Numbered from the stretch's first letter, positions 34,719 through 44,226 are shown. The stretch is DNA of 64,000 nucleotides from an uncultured Eggerthella sp. (GCA_958431815.1 CAUASB010000003.1:124001-188000); one strand, 5' to 3'. Notes: generated by a model from the letters alone, not told the origin. Numbers and translations are program-made.

Positions 34719-34748
34719 AAAGTTTCGCCGACATACCCAAGGAAACAA

Positions 34749-34787
34749 AAAGCCCAGGGACGGCATTCGCACCGCTCCCTGGGCTTT
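34749..34787 (-). terminator. terminator of the M18 aminopeptidase gene
   Basis: AAAGCCCAGGGA (34749-34760) and TCCCTGGGCTTT (34776-34787) with TTTTG following on the minus strand. Confidence 0.8.
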
Positions 34788-34863
34788 GATTATCTTGCAT
34801 TGTCAGAGCAAGGCACACATCGCCACGGCTCCCTCGCGCTTCCAATGGCTAGTATCGCAGCAA

Positions 34864-36276
34864 TTACGCTTCCAAGAACGCCTTATAACCCTTGTAGGCT
34901 TCGTAAATATCAGCCTTGGAGGTTACTTCCCACGGGGCATGCATCGAAAGCACGGCCACGCCGGAATCAATAACATCCATGCCGTACTTAGCGGGAATGT
35001 AGGCGATGGTGCCGCCGCCGCCCGCATCGACCTTGCCAAGCTCGGCGGTCTGGAAGGCAACCTCAGCATCGTCCATCACGCGACGCACGTACGCCACGTA
35101 TTCGGCGCGAGCATCGTTCGAACCGCTTTTGCCGCGAGCACCGGTGTACTTGTTGAACACCAAGCCCTTGCCCAGGTAGGCGGCATTCTTCGTTTCGAAT
35201 ACCGAGGCGTATGCCGGGTCGAAACCCGCCGAAACGTCGGAGGAAAGCATACGCGATGCGGAAAGAATGCGACGCAGCGCCAAGGGGCCTTCCGCACCTG
35301 CCAGCGCGGCGATTTCGGCAATGGTGTTCTCGAAGAAGAGCGAGCCCATGCCGGTTGCACCCACGCTGCCGATTTCCTCCTTGTCAACCAGCACGCACAC
35401 AGCCGTTTTCTTCGGCGCGTCGATTGCCAGCTGCGCTTCCAGCGAAGTGTAAGCGCATACGCGGTCGTCCTGGCCGTAGCCGATAACCATACTGCGGTCA
35501 AAGCCCAGTTCACGAGCGCGACCAGCGGGCACAACCTCGATTTCCGCGGAAAGGAAATCTTCTTCGGTGATGCCGTACTTTTCTTCCAAAAGCTTCAGGG
35601 CAAATGCCTTTACCGGCTCCTTCGCCGCGGTCTTTTCTTCGTCGGTAGCGTCTTCAGCGGGCTTTACCACCAAGGGGCGGTTGCCAATAAGCACATCGAG
35701 GTTTTCGCCTTCCACAACCTCGCTGCCCTTCTTGGCCATTTGCTGGTTGCCCAAATGAGGCAGCAGATCGGTTACGCAGAACACTGGGTCGCCGGCATCG
35801 TCGCCCACGTTCACGTCAACCACGGTGCCGTCGGTCTTTGCCACCACGCCGTGCAGGGCCAGAGGCAGCGTTACCCACTGGTAATGCTTGATGCCGCCGT
35901 AGTAGTGCGTGTCCAAGAAGGCGAAACCGTTGTTTTCATACACCGGATTCTGCTTCAAGTCCAAACGCGGGCTGTCGATGTGCGCGCCCAGGATGTTCAA
36001 GCCTTCTTCAAGCGGCTCGGTGCCGATATGCGCAAGGATGAGCGACTTGCCATGCACGCCAGCCCACACCTTGTCGCCCGCTTTCAGCGCGCGGCCTTCG
36101 CGAACCGCTTCTGCAAGCGGCTTGCAGCCTGCGGCTTCGGCCTGGGCAACAGCGCCCGCGAAGCAGCGGCGCTCGGTTTTGTTGTTCGAGATGAAATCGA
36201 TGTAGCGGGAAGCCAAACCGTTCAGCTCTTCAAGCTGCTGGTCAGTGTAGCCTTCCCATGCGACTTTGCGTTCCAA
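34864..36276 (-). CDS. M18-family aminopeptidase
   Basis: 470 residues from a TTG at 36276 with AAAGGGG 5 nt upstream; a longer frame to 36366 has no family sequence. Zinc ligands and motifs: GAHIDSPRLDLKQNP, NVGDDAGDP, KEEIGSVGATGMGS (catalytic Glu pair) and MHAPWEV near the C-terminus. M18 peptidases are large cytosolic oligomers that remove N-terminal acidic or neutral residues. Monocistronic with its own terminator. Confidence 0.94.
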   Translation of the reverse strand: MERKVAWEGYTDQQLEELNGLASRYIDFISNNKTERRCFAGAVAQAEAAGCKPLAEAVREGRALKAGDKVWAGVHGKSLILAHIGTEPLEEGLNILGAHIDSPRLDLKQNPVYENNGFAFLDTHYYGGIKHYQWVTLPLALHGVVAKTDGTVVDVNVGDDAGDPVFCVTDLLPHLGNQQMAKKGSEVVEGENLDVLIGNRPLVVKPAEDATDEEKTAAKEPVKAFALKLLEEKYGITEEDFLSAEIEVVPAGRARELGFDRSMVIGYGQDDRVCAYTSLEAQLAIDAPKKTAVCVLVDKEEIGSVGATGMGSLFFENTIAEIAALAGAEGPLALRRILSASRMLSSDVSAGFDPAYASVFETKNAAYLGKGLVFNKYTGARGKSGSNDARAEYVAYVRRVMDDAEVAFQTAELGKVDAGGGGTIAYIPAKYGMDVIDSGVAVLSMHAPWEVTSKADIYEAYKGYKAFLEA

Positions 36277-36532
36277 AGGAACCCCTTTCACGGAAACCTG
36301 TTTATCGCAAGAAAGCGTAGCACAATCGCTTTTCAAGGGACCTGCCGCAAGCCACCCGTCACGCAACAGGAACCAAAGGCATCCGCATAGGTGGACAATT
36401 CCCGCGAAGCAGCATCATGGAAAGCCGAACCGGCGAGCTGACGAGCACCGAACAACGAGCACGATAACGCTGCAAACAGCTGCCGAATAACGAGAGAGCG
36501 AGCGTTAGCCAAGCGTGGCGCGTGACAGGCGT

Positions 36533-36771
36533 GGCAAAATTCGCCCGAAACGCATGCTTGGGAGCAAAAATGCAGAAAACAGGGCTCTTCGTGGCAAGAT
36601 TTCCGTCCCACGTATGCTCAAATCGCATTTTCCCTCCGAAAAAGCATACGTTTGACGAGGATTTTGCCAAAGCTCCTCCGAAAAGCATACGTTTCAGGCA
36701 GATCTTGCCACGAAGAGCCCTATTTCCCCCGCTTTTCCGAAAAAGAGAATACGTATGGGCCGCTTTTTGCC
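36533..36771. repeat. cluster of five 25-nt GGCAA units (two direct, three inverted)
   Basis: Units at 36533-36557 and 36593-36617 read GGCAARAT, a 10-nt variable middle, then (A)CGYATGC. Units at 36644-36668, 36685-36709 and 36747-36771 are the reverse complement (GCATACGT...TTTTGCC). A 20-bp inverted repeat (AGGGCTCTTCGTGGCAAGAT) also flanks the second and fourth units, so the array can fold into one large hairpin. Related pairs lie at 41.3, 50.0 and 52.1 kb. Confidence 0.8.
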
Positions 36772-37005
36772 ATTCCTCCAGAGGTCGAGGGGCTTCACGG
36801 TCGATACATGCCACGAATGCGGTTTTTGCTATTTCCGGACGGCAAATGAAAGAGGCCTTCCCTGTTCATCGTTGCTGAAATTCAAGCGCTTCGCCGGCTT
36901 TCGCCCAGCGTCCATCGCGGACCTTCGTCACAATTGGCCATGGAACAATTGCGAAATACGGCAGCACCCATTCCCCGCGATCAAAAAGCACCCATAGAAG
37001 AAGAA

Positions 37006-37033
37006 ACCCCGAAACCAAAACTGGTTTCGGGGT
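37006..37033 (-). terminator. LCP gene terminator
   Basis: ACCCCGAAACC (37006-37016) and GGTTTCGGGGT (37023-37033), followed on the minus strand by TTCTTCTTCT. Confidence 0.75.
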
Positions 37034-37134
37034 AAGTAATCTCGAAAAGAGCCGTCGGCAAGGCAAGCATTTATAAAGCACAAACGTCTGACGTTGCCAC
37101 GCACCCTACGCCATCCGACAGAACAGTGCAGCCG

Positions 37135-38820
37135 CTAATTCCAATCCTGGCCAACAACCACCAGGTAGTCGCCACTGAAGGAATAGGTACCGTCGTTCTT
37201 CTTCACCGTGCCGTGGCCAAGCAGGTCGGCAATCTTCTGCGCCTGGCTGGAATCGCTACCGTTGTACACCACAATCGTGCTCTTGTAGTTGTAATCGTCG
37301 GCATTGCCCGTTTCGCATACTGCGCCCTGGGGCGTAAGCTTCGAAGCCGCTTCGTTAGCACAGCCCTGAATACCGCTGCCGTTCTTCACGGCAACCTTCA
37401 CCCCAGAAAGCGAAGCAGACGAAGAGGAGGACGAGCTGGAACTCTTCGAGGCGTTATCGCTGGTTCCGCTACCACCGTTGCCCGCAGACGACATCACGCA
37501 TCCCGTAGCAGGATCAACCACAGTGTCTTCCGTAGGCGAAAGCCCCTTCTTCACGCGGTCCATCATCTTGTTCCACTCGGTAGTGTTCAGCTTTTCGTAC
37601 CAGATATCGTTCTCGTACACCGAAGTGGTAGGCACTTGCGCCGAGTACACGTTGTTCTCGACATCGATGCCGATCATCGATTGCGCCAGACCTAAAATGC
37701 CCGCCGCCGAATAGTCGGTAGTGATGTACTGAGCAAGCGTGCTTACCGTGTTGGTGAGCGTGGCGATATCCGAGCTCATAAGCTGCTTCATGATGGCAGA
37801 GATAACCATGCGCTGGTTTGCCGCACGGATAGAGTCGCCATCGCCATCGCCCACGTTGTCGTAGTTATGACGGCTGCGGCACAAAATGAGCGCCTGCTCG
37901 CCGTTCAGGGTTTGCTCGCCCGCATCAACGTGGCCGCCGGCCATGTCGTCGTTGATTTTCATGGGAACGTTCACCTTGATACCGCCCAGTGAATCGACCA
38001 CCGCTTTAAAGCCATCAAAGTCGATTTCAGCGTAGTGGTTTATGGGCACACCGGCCAACTTCGAAACCGCATCGATGGCGCCCGAAGGACCACCAAACGC
38101 GTACGCAGCATTGATTTTCTGCGTGCCGTGGCTGCCGATGGTTACCTGGGTATCACGCGGAATGGAAATAAGCGTTACCTGTTTTTCCTTTGGGTCAATG
38201 CGCGCCAATATCATAGAGTCGGTTCGGTATGAGCCGCCATATTCATTTGTTGACTCGCGTTGCTCCGATTTGTCAATGCCGATAAGCAGCATATAGAACG
38301 GATCAGATGCCGAATCGGCAACGGAAAGCGAGTTCAGAAGATCGGAATCAACGTCCTTGTTCAAGGTTTTGTCAAGGTCGTTCAAATACGCCCACGCAGC
38401 GCCGACGCCGCCGATTACCAGGGCGAGGCATACCGCAACCACGCCGATGCCGATGCGCTTGCGGCGCTTCTTCGAACGTTCGCGCTTGGCACGCAGAATC
38501 TCGCGATCGTGATCGGTGCGGGGAGCATAGGAGCTACGCTTAGTGGGCGAACCGTAGGCGCCCTTCGAGCGATAGTTGCTCTTCTGGGGCTCGCGAGCAG
38601 GCGTTACATGAGTAGAGGAGCCATAGTTACTGGCACCATAAGCATTCGCATCCCGGCTTACGGTGTGCGAAGAATGCGACGCCGCACGGGACGAACGAGT
38701 ATACGGGTCGGAAGCGCTTCCCGCGGAACGATGCGGCGTGTTCGAAGCGTGGGCAGCGTGTGCCGCCCTGTTCTCGGAACGGGCCGACCGTCTTGATGGC
38801 TTGTTATTCGAAGCAAACAT
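37135..38820 (-). CDS. LCP-family (LytR-CpsA-Psr) cell-wall polymer ligase
   Basis: 561 residues. A basic, Ser/Ala-rich cytoplasmic N-terminus (about 1-115), one membrane helix (GIGVVAVCLALVIGGVGAAWAYL, about 118-140), the LCP domain (DSMILARIDPKEKQVTLISIPRDTQV, INAAYAFGG, and the Arg motif CRSRHNYDNVGDGDGDSIRAANQR, described here in parts) and a C-terminal LytR_C domain (about 475-561, VKNGSGIQGCANEAASKL). LCP enzymes attach teichoic acids or capsules to peptidoglycan. A TATACT box at 38877-38882 precedes it; no Shine-Dalgarno site is evident. Confidence 0.95.
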   Translation of the reverse strand: MFASNNKPSRRSARSENRAAHAAHASNTPHRSAGSASDPYTRSSRAASHSSHTVSRDANAYGASNYGSSTHVTPAREPQKSNYRSKGAYGSPTKRSSYAPRTDHDREILRAKRERSKKRRKRIGIGVVAVCLALVIGGVGAAWAYLNDLDKTLNKDVDSDLLNSLSVADSASDPFYMLLIGIDKSEQRESTNEYGGSYRTDSMILARIDPKEKQVTLISIPRDTQVTIGSHGTQKINAAYAFGGPSGAIDAVSKLAGVPINHYAEIDFDGFKAVVDSLGGIKVNVPMKINDDMAGGHVDAGEQTLNGEQALILCRSRHNYDNVGDGDGDSIRAANQRMVISAIMKQLMSSDIATLTNTVSTLAQYITTDYSAAGILGLAQSMIGIDVENNVYSAQVPTTSVYENDIWYEKLNTTEWNKMMDRVKKGLSPTEDTVVDPATGCVMSSAGNGGSGTSDNASKSSSSSSSSSASLSGVKVAVKNGSGIQGCANEAASKLTPQGAVCETGNADDYNYKSTIVVYNGSDSSQAQKIADLLGHGTVKKNDGTYSFSGDYLVVVGQDWN

Positions 38821-38966
38821 AGAATAAATGATGCGGAAAACTCACAGGCTGCGCAAATCAATTCGGCGAAAACCATAGTATACGCGGATTGATGCGATAA
38901 AAAATGCGCATTTTTGCACAGATTTATACATGATGTTGGGTTTTTACAGCAGCACCAGCAGTCGAA

Positions 38967-41153
38967 TTACACTCCGGGAACATCCAGACGCTTCGCCATA
39001 TAGGTATTTGCGGCAAGTTCCACCGCATCGTCGAGCTGGACCAAGTTCACCGTTCCGCCTAAGCGATGCTCAATCGCCGTGGCAATAAGATGGTCGGCAA
39101 TGGCGGGGTTCTTGCCCAAAAGCGGACCGTGTAAATACGTGCCGATGCTGTTGCGGTACAGCGCGCCGTCGCATCCGGAATCGTCGTCGTTGCCATGGCC
39201 CACGTTGGAAACCACCTTGCCGAACGGCTTCAACGACGCCGATATCTTCGTGCGGCCGGCATGGTTTTCATACCCCACCACAGGCTGCGGGGAAAGTTCA
39301 GACTCCAACGCAATGTTTTCGATAAGGCGATCGAAGCCCACACCAGCGCGCACCGTTTTCATGTCGAAGATGGAAAGGCCTTCAACCGATTCATCGCCCA
39401 TAAGCCAATTGCTGCCCAGAATCTGATAGCCACCGCAAATGGCCAGAAGCACGCCATCACCCTCAACGTAGCTGCGCAAATCTTCACGCATCTTCAGCAG
39501 CTCTTCGGACGCAAGCTTCTGCTCGCGGTCGGGGCCACCGCCCAAAAACACGATATCCGCCGTAGAAAGATCGACGGTTTCGCCGTAATGAACCGCTTCA
39601 ACCTGAACGGGAATGCCGCGCCAGGCACAACGCTGGGCAAGCACGCGCACGTTGCCGCCGTCGCCGTACAGATTCAGCAAATCAGGGAACATGTGAACAA
39701 TGCGGAGCGGCTGCGCTTCCAAGATGCCCGCTTCGGGCTGGTGAACGTAAGCCCCCGAAGCCCATTTCCTGCTGCACACAGGGGCCGCATTGCCGGACGT
39801 GGGCTTTGCGGGCAGCGTCTTGTCGGCGCGCGCCATCAGAGCAGAGCGCACCGCCGGAAGCGACGTGTAGTTGGCAATGGCGTAGATCTTCCATTCAGAA
39901 GGCAGTTTCAGCGCAGCATCGACCACTTCGTTCACGCTGTCCACCATGGTGGCATCGATGCCTGCATACTTAAGGCGCAACTGCAAATCGTTCTTGCGGA
40001 TGCCGCCGGCAAACACCATCACGTCTTCCTGGCTGGCCAGCTCTTCAAAATCACAGTCCCAAATCCAGGAAATGTCGCGACCGTCGGCCTCGTTGTCGTT
40101 GATGAAGAACGCTGCAACCTTCTTGCCCGGCGCCTGGGTGATGAGCTTCATGTTCTGATTGAAGCCCGTGGGGTTCTTCGCCAGGTTCAGAAGCACCGGA
40201 CGCCCCTCGATGGTGAGCGATTGCAAGCGCCCGTTCTGCGGGTCGAACAGGTCGACCGCTTTCTGGAACACCGCATCGGAAACGCCCGCACAGTGCGATG
40301 CCAGCCACGCCGCCATCACGTTGTACACCATGTACGAGCCCGCGCGCTGAGCATGCAATTCAACGCTGTTGCCCGTTGCCGCTTCTTCGACCGAAAACGT
40401 GATCTCGTCGCCGAACACCACGTTCTTTGCAGCGTAATCGAGCTCGGGGCGGCTAAAACCGCAGTTGGGGCACGAGTAAGTGCCCAGCTGGCCATACTGA
40501 CGATAGCCATAGGTGAACATAGCCGAGCAGCGCTGGCACATCTGTGCATCGGCCACCACATTCTGACGCTGATGCATGTCTTCGCCCACGCCAAACGCAA
40601 TGGACTTGTTGGGAACGCGCTGCGCAATGATGGCGCACAGCGGGTCGTCGGCATTGTAGAGCAGCGTGGTATTGGGCGAATTCTCCAATGCCGTGGCAAT
40701 AGCGTCCTGCACGCGGTCGATTTCGCCGCAGCGGTCAAGCTGATCGCGGAACAAGTTCAGCAGCAACACATAGGTTGCCTGCACCTGCGGCAGAGTATGG
40801 GGCAGCCACAGCTCATCGGATTCGAACACGCCCCATTCAACGGTGCCCTTGGTTTGCAGCAGCGTGGTTGCCACACCGTATGCGAGGTTGGCGCCGGTAC
40901 GATTGCAAGCAATGCTCTTGCCCTGACGTTCAAGCGCGTCGGCAATCATATTGGTAATGGTGGTTTTGCCGTTGGTGCCCACCACCACGATGGAGCCTTC
41001 GGTGATCTTGTCCATGGATTCGGCGATAATCCGCGGATCTATCTTCAGGGCAATTTTGCCGGGCATGTTCGCCGCAGGCCTGTGCGCCAAATGGCGCAAA
41101 CCCCACGTGCTCAGCGAGCTTGCCATATTTCCCATTGCCTTGCGAACGCCCAT
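38967..41153 (-). CDS. fused lipid II isoglutaminyl synthase (MurT-GatD)
   Basis: 728 residues from the ATG at 41153 (GGAAAGG 6 nt upstream). Residues 1-470 are MurT: GTNGKTTITN P-loop, Mur-ligase core, and an inserted zinc ribbon (CQRC...CPNC, about 204-233). Residues 484-728 are GatD, a class I glutamine amidotransferase, with catalytic Cys in LAICGGYQILG (about 571) and His in GTYLHGPLL (about 676). Together they amidate the alpha-carboxyl of Glu in lipid II to isoglutamine, needed for cross-linking. In staphylococci and streptococci these are separate adjacent genes; here a short linker (RADKTLPAKPTSGNAA) joins them. It is divergent from the LCP and acyl-CoA ligase units. Confidence 0.93.
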   Translation of the reverse strand: MGVRKAMGNMASSLSTWGLRHLAHRPAANMPGKIALKIDPRIIAESMDKITEGSIVVVGTNGKTTITNMIADALERQGKSIACNRTGANLAYGVATTLLQTKGTVEWGVFESDELWLPHTLPQVQATYVLLLNLFRDQLDRCGEIDRVQDAIATALENSPNTTLLYNADDPLCAIIAQRVPNKSIAFGVGEDMHQRQNVVADAQMCQRCSAMFTYGYRQYGQLGTYSCPNCGFSRPELDYAAKNVVFGDEITFSVEEAATGNSVELHAQRAGSYMVYNVMAAWLASHCAGVSDAVFQKAVDLFDPQNGRLQSLTIEGRPVLLNLAKNPTGFNQNMKLITQAPGKKVAAFFINDNEADGRDISWIWDCDFEELASQEDVMVFAGGIRKNDLQLRLKYAGIDATMVDSVNEVVDAALKLPSEWKIYAIANYTSLPAVRSALMARADKTLPAKPTSGNAAPVCSRKWASGAYVHQPEAGILEAQPLRIVHMFPDLLNLYGDGGNVRVLAQRCAWRGIPVQVEAVHYGETVDLSTADIVFLGGGPDREQKLASEELLKMREDLRSYVEGDGVLLAICGGYQILGSNWLMGDESVEGLSIFDMKTVRAGVGFDRLIENIALESELSPQPVVGYENHAGRTKISASLKPFGKVVSNVGHGNDDDSGCDGALYRNSIGTYLHGPLLGKNPAIADHLIATAIEHRLGGTVNLVQLDDAVELAANTYMAKRLDVPGV

Positions 41154-41679
41154 GACAGACCTTTCCACGACAGTTCATTTCTTAGCCGTTCATACTATGG
41201 TATCCCTTCACAGCACGCGAAGGGACGCGCTATTGCCCACCGAAACACCGCAGAAATCAGCGCTTCCGGTACAACGAGCCAACTTTTTGATGCATTTTGG
41301 CAAATCTGCGCTCTGCAGCACGAAACATTTCTTAACACCGTAGAAAATGATGGCTAAAAACCTATTTCTGACCCTAAAAATAGGGCAAAATCACCTTACT
41401 AAGCTAAGCAAATCGTACTTCAGAGGGACTTTTTGCCACAAAAGCCCGCTTTCGTTTCTCAAACACCTGCAAACGTCCTTCGCAGCAGGAAAACCAGGCA
41501 CTTTCGCCCTGCGCCAGGGTCCATTGAAGGCGCTGGATTAGCGGTATACTTTGGTTTGAGCGTGTTCACAAGTGCGCCGCAACCGCAGCGGCAGTGTGGC
41601 GCACTTTATATAGAGGGGATTCGTTCCGAGGAAACAAGCAGCTACGCATGCGCGGGCTTGCTTCATGAAACGAGGAATC
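41154..41679. other. 525-bp intergenic region with an inverted 25-nt repeat pair
   Basis: No gene seen. It carries the repeat pair at 41299-41437 and the upstream region of the acyl-CoA ligase, where no strong promoter hexamers stand out. Confidence 0.5.
41299..41437. repeat. inverted pair of 25-nt GGCAA units
   Basis: 41299-41323 (GGCAAATC...GCACGA) and, inverted, 41413-41437 (TCGTACTT...TTTTTGCC) match at 17 of 25 positions. A further GGCAAAATC-type start occurs between them at 41384. Confidence 0.6.
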
Positions 41680-43320
41680 ATGATTACCGACTTGAAGGTC
41701 AACGAACAAAACAAAAAAGAGTATTACGAAAAGGGGTATTGGTCCGAGCGCACCTTGAACGACGTTTGGAACGAGCAGGTTGCTGCCCACCCCGAACGCG
41801 AATACGTAAGCGACAACCTGGGTGTTCGCCTTACCTACGGCGAAATCGACGACAAAGCATCGCGCTTGGCGGCATGGCTGCACGAGCAGGGCGTGAAAAA
41901 CGGCGACGTGGTTTCCTACCAGTGCCCGCCGTGGTCTGAGTTCTGTATCCTCTACGTTGCCTGCCTGAAAGTTGGCGCCGTAAGCCACCCGCTTCCCGTT
42001 ACCTTCAATGGCGAAGACTTGGTATACGCCATGAACCTGGTGGAAACCAAAGCGTTCATGTGTCCCACGTTCCATCACAAGACCAACTTCGAAGACCAGA
42101 TCCTTTCCGTGGTAGACCGCGTTCCTTCCCTTTCGAAGAACGCCATCTGCGTGCACGACAAAACGGTCGAATCGCACGGCACCATCACGCTAAAGCAGAT
42201 TTTCGAAACCTACGAGCCTTACCGCGAAGACCCGGGCAGCAAGTCCGACGATGTGGTGCTGATTCTTTCCACTTCGGGCACTACGGGCCGTCCGAAGGCC
42301 GTGCTCATCTCGCATAACGCGCTTATCTTCTCGGAAACCACGTTCGGCCGCGGCCTGCATCTGACGCAGGATGACGTCATGTTCATGCCCGCACCGCTGA
42401 ACCACGCAACCGGCTTCAACCATGGCCTTATCACGCCGCTGCTTCTGGGCGGCCGCGTGGTGCTGCAGCAGGAATTCCGCGCGCGCGAGGCAATCGACAT
42501 CATGAACAAGGAAGGCGTTACCTGGTCGATGGGCGCCACCCCATTCATCTTCGACCTGCTGAACTGCGCCGAGGAAAACAACCTGAAGTTCGAAACGCTG
42601 AAGCTCTACGTATGCGGCGGCGCCCCCGTACCGGGCACCATGGTGCAGCGCGCCAACCGCCACGGCCTGCTTCTGTGCGAATGCTACGGCTCCACCGAAA
42701 GCTGCCCTCACCTGGCAGTTCCGCCCGAGCATTGCCTGGAATGGAACGGCAACTGGTCGGGTATTGCTTTCGAGGGCATCGAGGTTAAGGTCGTTGACGA
42801 GCACGGTAACGAAGTGACCCACGGCACCCAGGGTGAAGAGGTTTCCCGCGGACCCCACATGTTCAGCGGCTATTTGAAGAACCCCGAAGCCACGGCAAAG
42901 GACCTGAGCGATGACGGCTGGTTCTACTCGGGCGACCTGTGCATTCAGGACGAAGAGGGCCGTGTGAAGATCAACGGCCGCAAGAAGGAAATCCTCATTC
43001 GCGGCGGCATCAACATTTCCGCCAACGAAGTGGACAACAACCTGGACGGCTGCCCTGGCGTTGGCGCTCACGCCACCATCGGCTTGCCCGACGAGCGCTT
43101 AGGCGAGCGCATCTGTACCTTCATGGTTCAGGATGGCGACACCGCCCCCACGCTCGATTCCATTGCGGAGTACTTGGATTCCATCGGCGTGGCAAAGCGC
43201 CTGCGCCCTGAGCATATCGAGTTTATCGACGAGATTCCCATGACGGAATCCGGCAAGGTGAAACGCCACCAGCTGGCCGATGAGCTGGCTCGCCGCCTTA
43301 AGGAACGCGCCGAAAAATAG
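41680..43320 (+). CDS. AMP-dependent acyl-CoA synthetase/ligase
   Basis: 546 residues (ATG at 41680 with GAGGAA upstream; an ATG at 41665 is also in frame). ANL-superfamily motifs in order: STSGTTGRPKAV P-loop (A3), YGSTES (A5), WFYSGDLC (A7), GRKKEILIRGGINIS (A8) and the catalytic Lys in TESGKVKRHQLA (A10). It adenylates a carboxylic acid and loads it on CoA. The overall layout resembles carnitine/cyclohexanecarboxylate/aryl acid ligases rather than long-chain FadD. An enoyl-CoA hydratase lies 7 kb away; a pathway link is speculative. Confidence 0.92.
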   Translation: MITDLKVNEQNKKEYYEKGYWSERTLNDVWNEQVAAHPEREYVSDNLGVRLTYGEIDDKASRLAAWLHEQGVKNGDVVSYQCPPWSEFCILYVACLKVGAVSHPLPVTFNGEDLVYAMNLVETKAFMCPTFHHKTNFEDQILSVVDRVPSLSKNAICVHDKTVESHGTITLKQIFETYEPYREDPGSKSDDVVLILSTSGTTGRPKAVLISHNALIFSETTFGRGLHLTQDDVMFMPAPLNHATGFNHGLITPLLLGGRVVLQQEFRAREAIDIMNKEGVTWSMGATPFIFDLLNCAEENNLKFETLKLYVCGGAPVPGTMVQRANRHGLLLCECYGSTESCPHLAVPPEHCLEWNGNWSGIAFEGIEVKVVDEHGNEVTHGTQGEEVSRGPHMFSGYLKNPEATAKDLSDDGWFYSGDLCIQDEEGRVKINGRKKEILIRGGINISANEVDNNLDGCPGVGAHATIGLPDERLGERICTFMVQDGDTAPTLDSIAEYLDSIGVAKRLRPEHIEFIDEIPMTESGKVKRHQLADELARRLKERAEK

Positions 43321-43346
43321 TCCGGCTAGCTTTATAGCCAACAGCA

Positions 43347-43378
43347 AAAGAGGTCAGCAAAAGCTGGCCTCTTTTTTT
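43347..43378 (+). terminator. acyl-CoA ligase terminator
   Basis: AAAGAGGTCAGC (43347-43358) and GCTGGCCTCTTT (43363-43374) followed by a run of T. Confidence 0.85.
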
Positions 43379-43449
43379 GCGAGAGAAAGCGCACTGCAAA
43401 CCCTAAAAAGTCCAAAACCTGATGCACAAAGCGCAGCCAGAAAAACGAC

Positions 43450-43496
43450 GAGCTGGCTGTTTGCAAGGGAAGGAACCCCCTGCAAACAGCCAGCTC
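43450..43496. repeat. long perfect hairpin upstream of the cstA operon
   Basis: 16-bp perfect arms GAGCTGGCTGTTTGCA (43450-43465) and its complement (43481-43496), extended by GGG/CCC inside the loop. There is no U-tract on either side, so it is not an ordinary terminator. Confidence 0.6.
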
Positions 43497-43635
43497 ATTT
43501 CAGATGAACCCGTTCAACTAGACTATGTCCCCGTAATTGCCCAATTATTACGTTTCCGTTACAGAACGTAACAAAAAGCTCTAGAATCGACCCACTTGTG
43601 AAAAAGCAGAGGAGATCGATTCTTCGGAGAATGGA

Positions 43636-44226
43636 TTGCCCCTCGTGATGCGAAAGGCGGCCAAAGGGATGGCGGAAGACAAACGCGTAGATTTGCTCGA
43701 CCGCATTCTTGCAGCCCATCAGTCCTTTTACGACATCAGGCGGGACTGTCTTTTTGAAGGACGGACCTTCCCCGCCTTTGCCGAATACCATACGTACGGC
43801 GAAAAATACGTGTTGGTAAAGCGCGCAAAGCTCTGGGAAGTGAACACCCACGACTTCATGTTCTTCGAATGCGTTGACGAGTTGGACGAAGCACGCCTTG
43901 CCGAAGAGATTTCCTTCATGAAGGAAAAGGCCATTCGCAAGGTAAACGCTGGCCCCAACCATATGTCCTCTGCCCTTTCACTGGTGATCATCGCCAACCA
44001 TGCAACCGAAGAGGCGCTGAAGCTCGCCAAGAAAACGCGCTTCCACAAAGAGTACCGCTTCGGGTTCCGCGGCTGGACCGACCTTCGCCTTGCCGTGGTG
44101 GATCTTTCCCTCCCCACGAACAAAGGCGTGGTTGTCAACAATGCTGGAAAGCAGCTCAAAGAGGTTATTTCCAACAACTTGGCATTGATCGAGCAAGGTC
44201 CCCAAACAAGAAAGGTTCAGGAATGA
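43636..44226 (+). CDS. conserved protein of unknown function coupled to cstA
   Basis: 196 residues starting at a TTG (43636) with GGAG 6 nt upstream; a TAG lies upstream in frame and alternatives (GTG 43645, ATG 43648) lack spacing. It is soluble, with no signal or membrane segment. Notable stretches are EYHTYGEKYVLVKRAKLWE, HDFMFFECVDELDEA and YRFGFRGWTDLRLAVVDL. I do not recognise the family. Its stop overlaps the cstA start (ATGA), so the two are translationally coupled and probably act together, perhaps as a regulatory or accessory partner of the transporter. Confidence 0.8.
   Translation: MPLVMRKAAKGMAEDKRVDLLDRILAAHQSFYDIRRDCLFEGRTFPAFAEYHTYGEKYVLVKRAKLWEVNTHDFMFFECVDELDEARLAEEISFMKEKAIRKVNAGPNHMSSALSLVIIANHATEEALKLAKKTRFHKEYRFGFRGWTDLRLAVVDLSLPTNKGVVVNNAGKQLKEVISNNLALIEQGPQTRKVQE

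Larger units (their letters stand above)
36277..37134. other. 860-bp intergenic region dominated by 25-nt repeats
   Basis: No gene is supported. ORFs here are built from the repeats and lack ribosome binding sites. The 36533-36771 part holds five 25-nt units; the right end holds the LCP terminator. Confidence 0.6.

Noticed and set aside
36333..36611. 92-codon minus-strand ORF in the 25-nt repeat cluster
   Set aside because: Built from the repeats, no ribosome site; likely spurious.
36533..36771. CRISPR array
   Set aside because: Units are in both orientations, with variable middles and irregular gaps of 41-62 nt start to start; no cas genes are present.
39195..41357. 720-codon plus-strand ORF
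   Set aside because: Antisense to the MurT-GatD gene, which has intact catalytic motifs.
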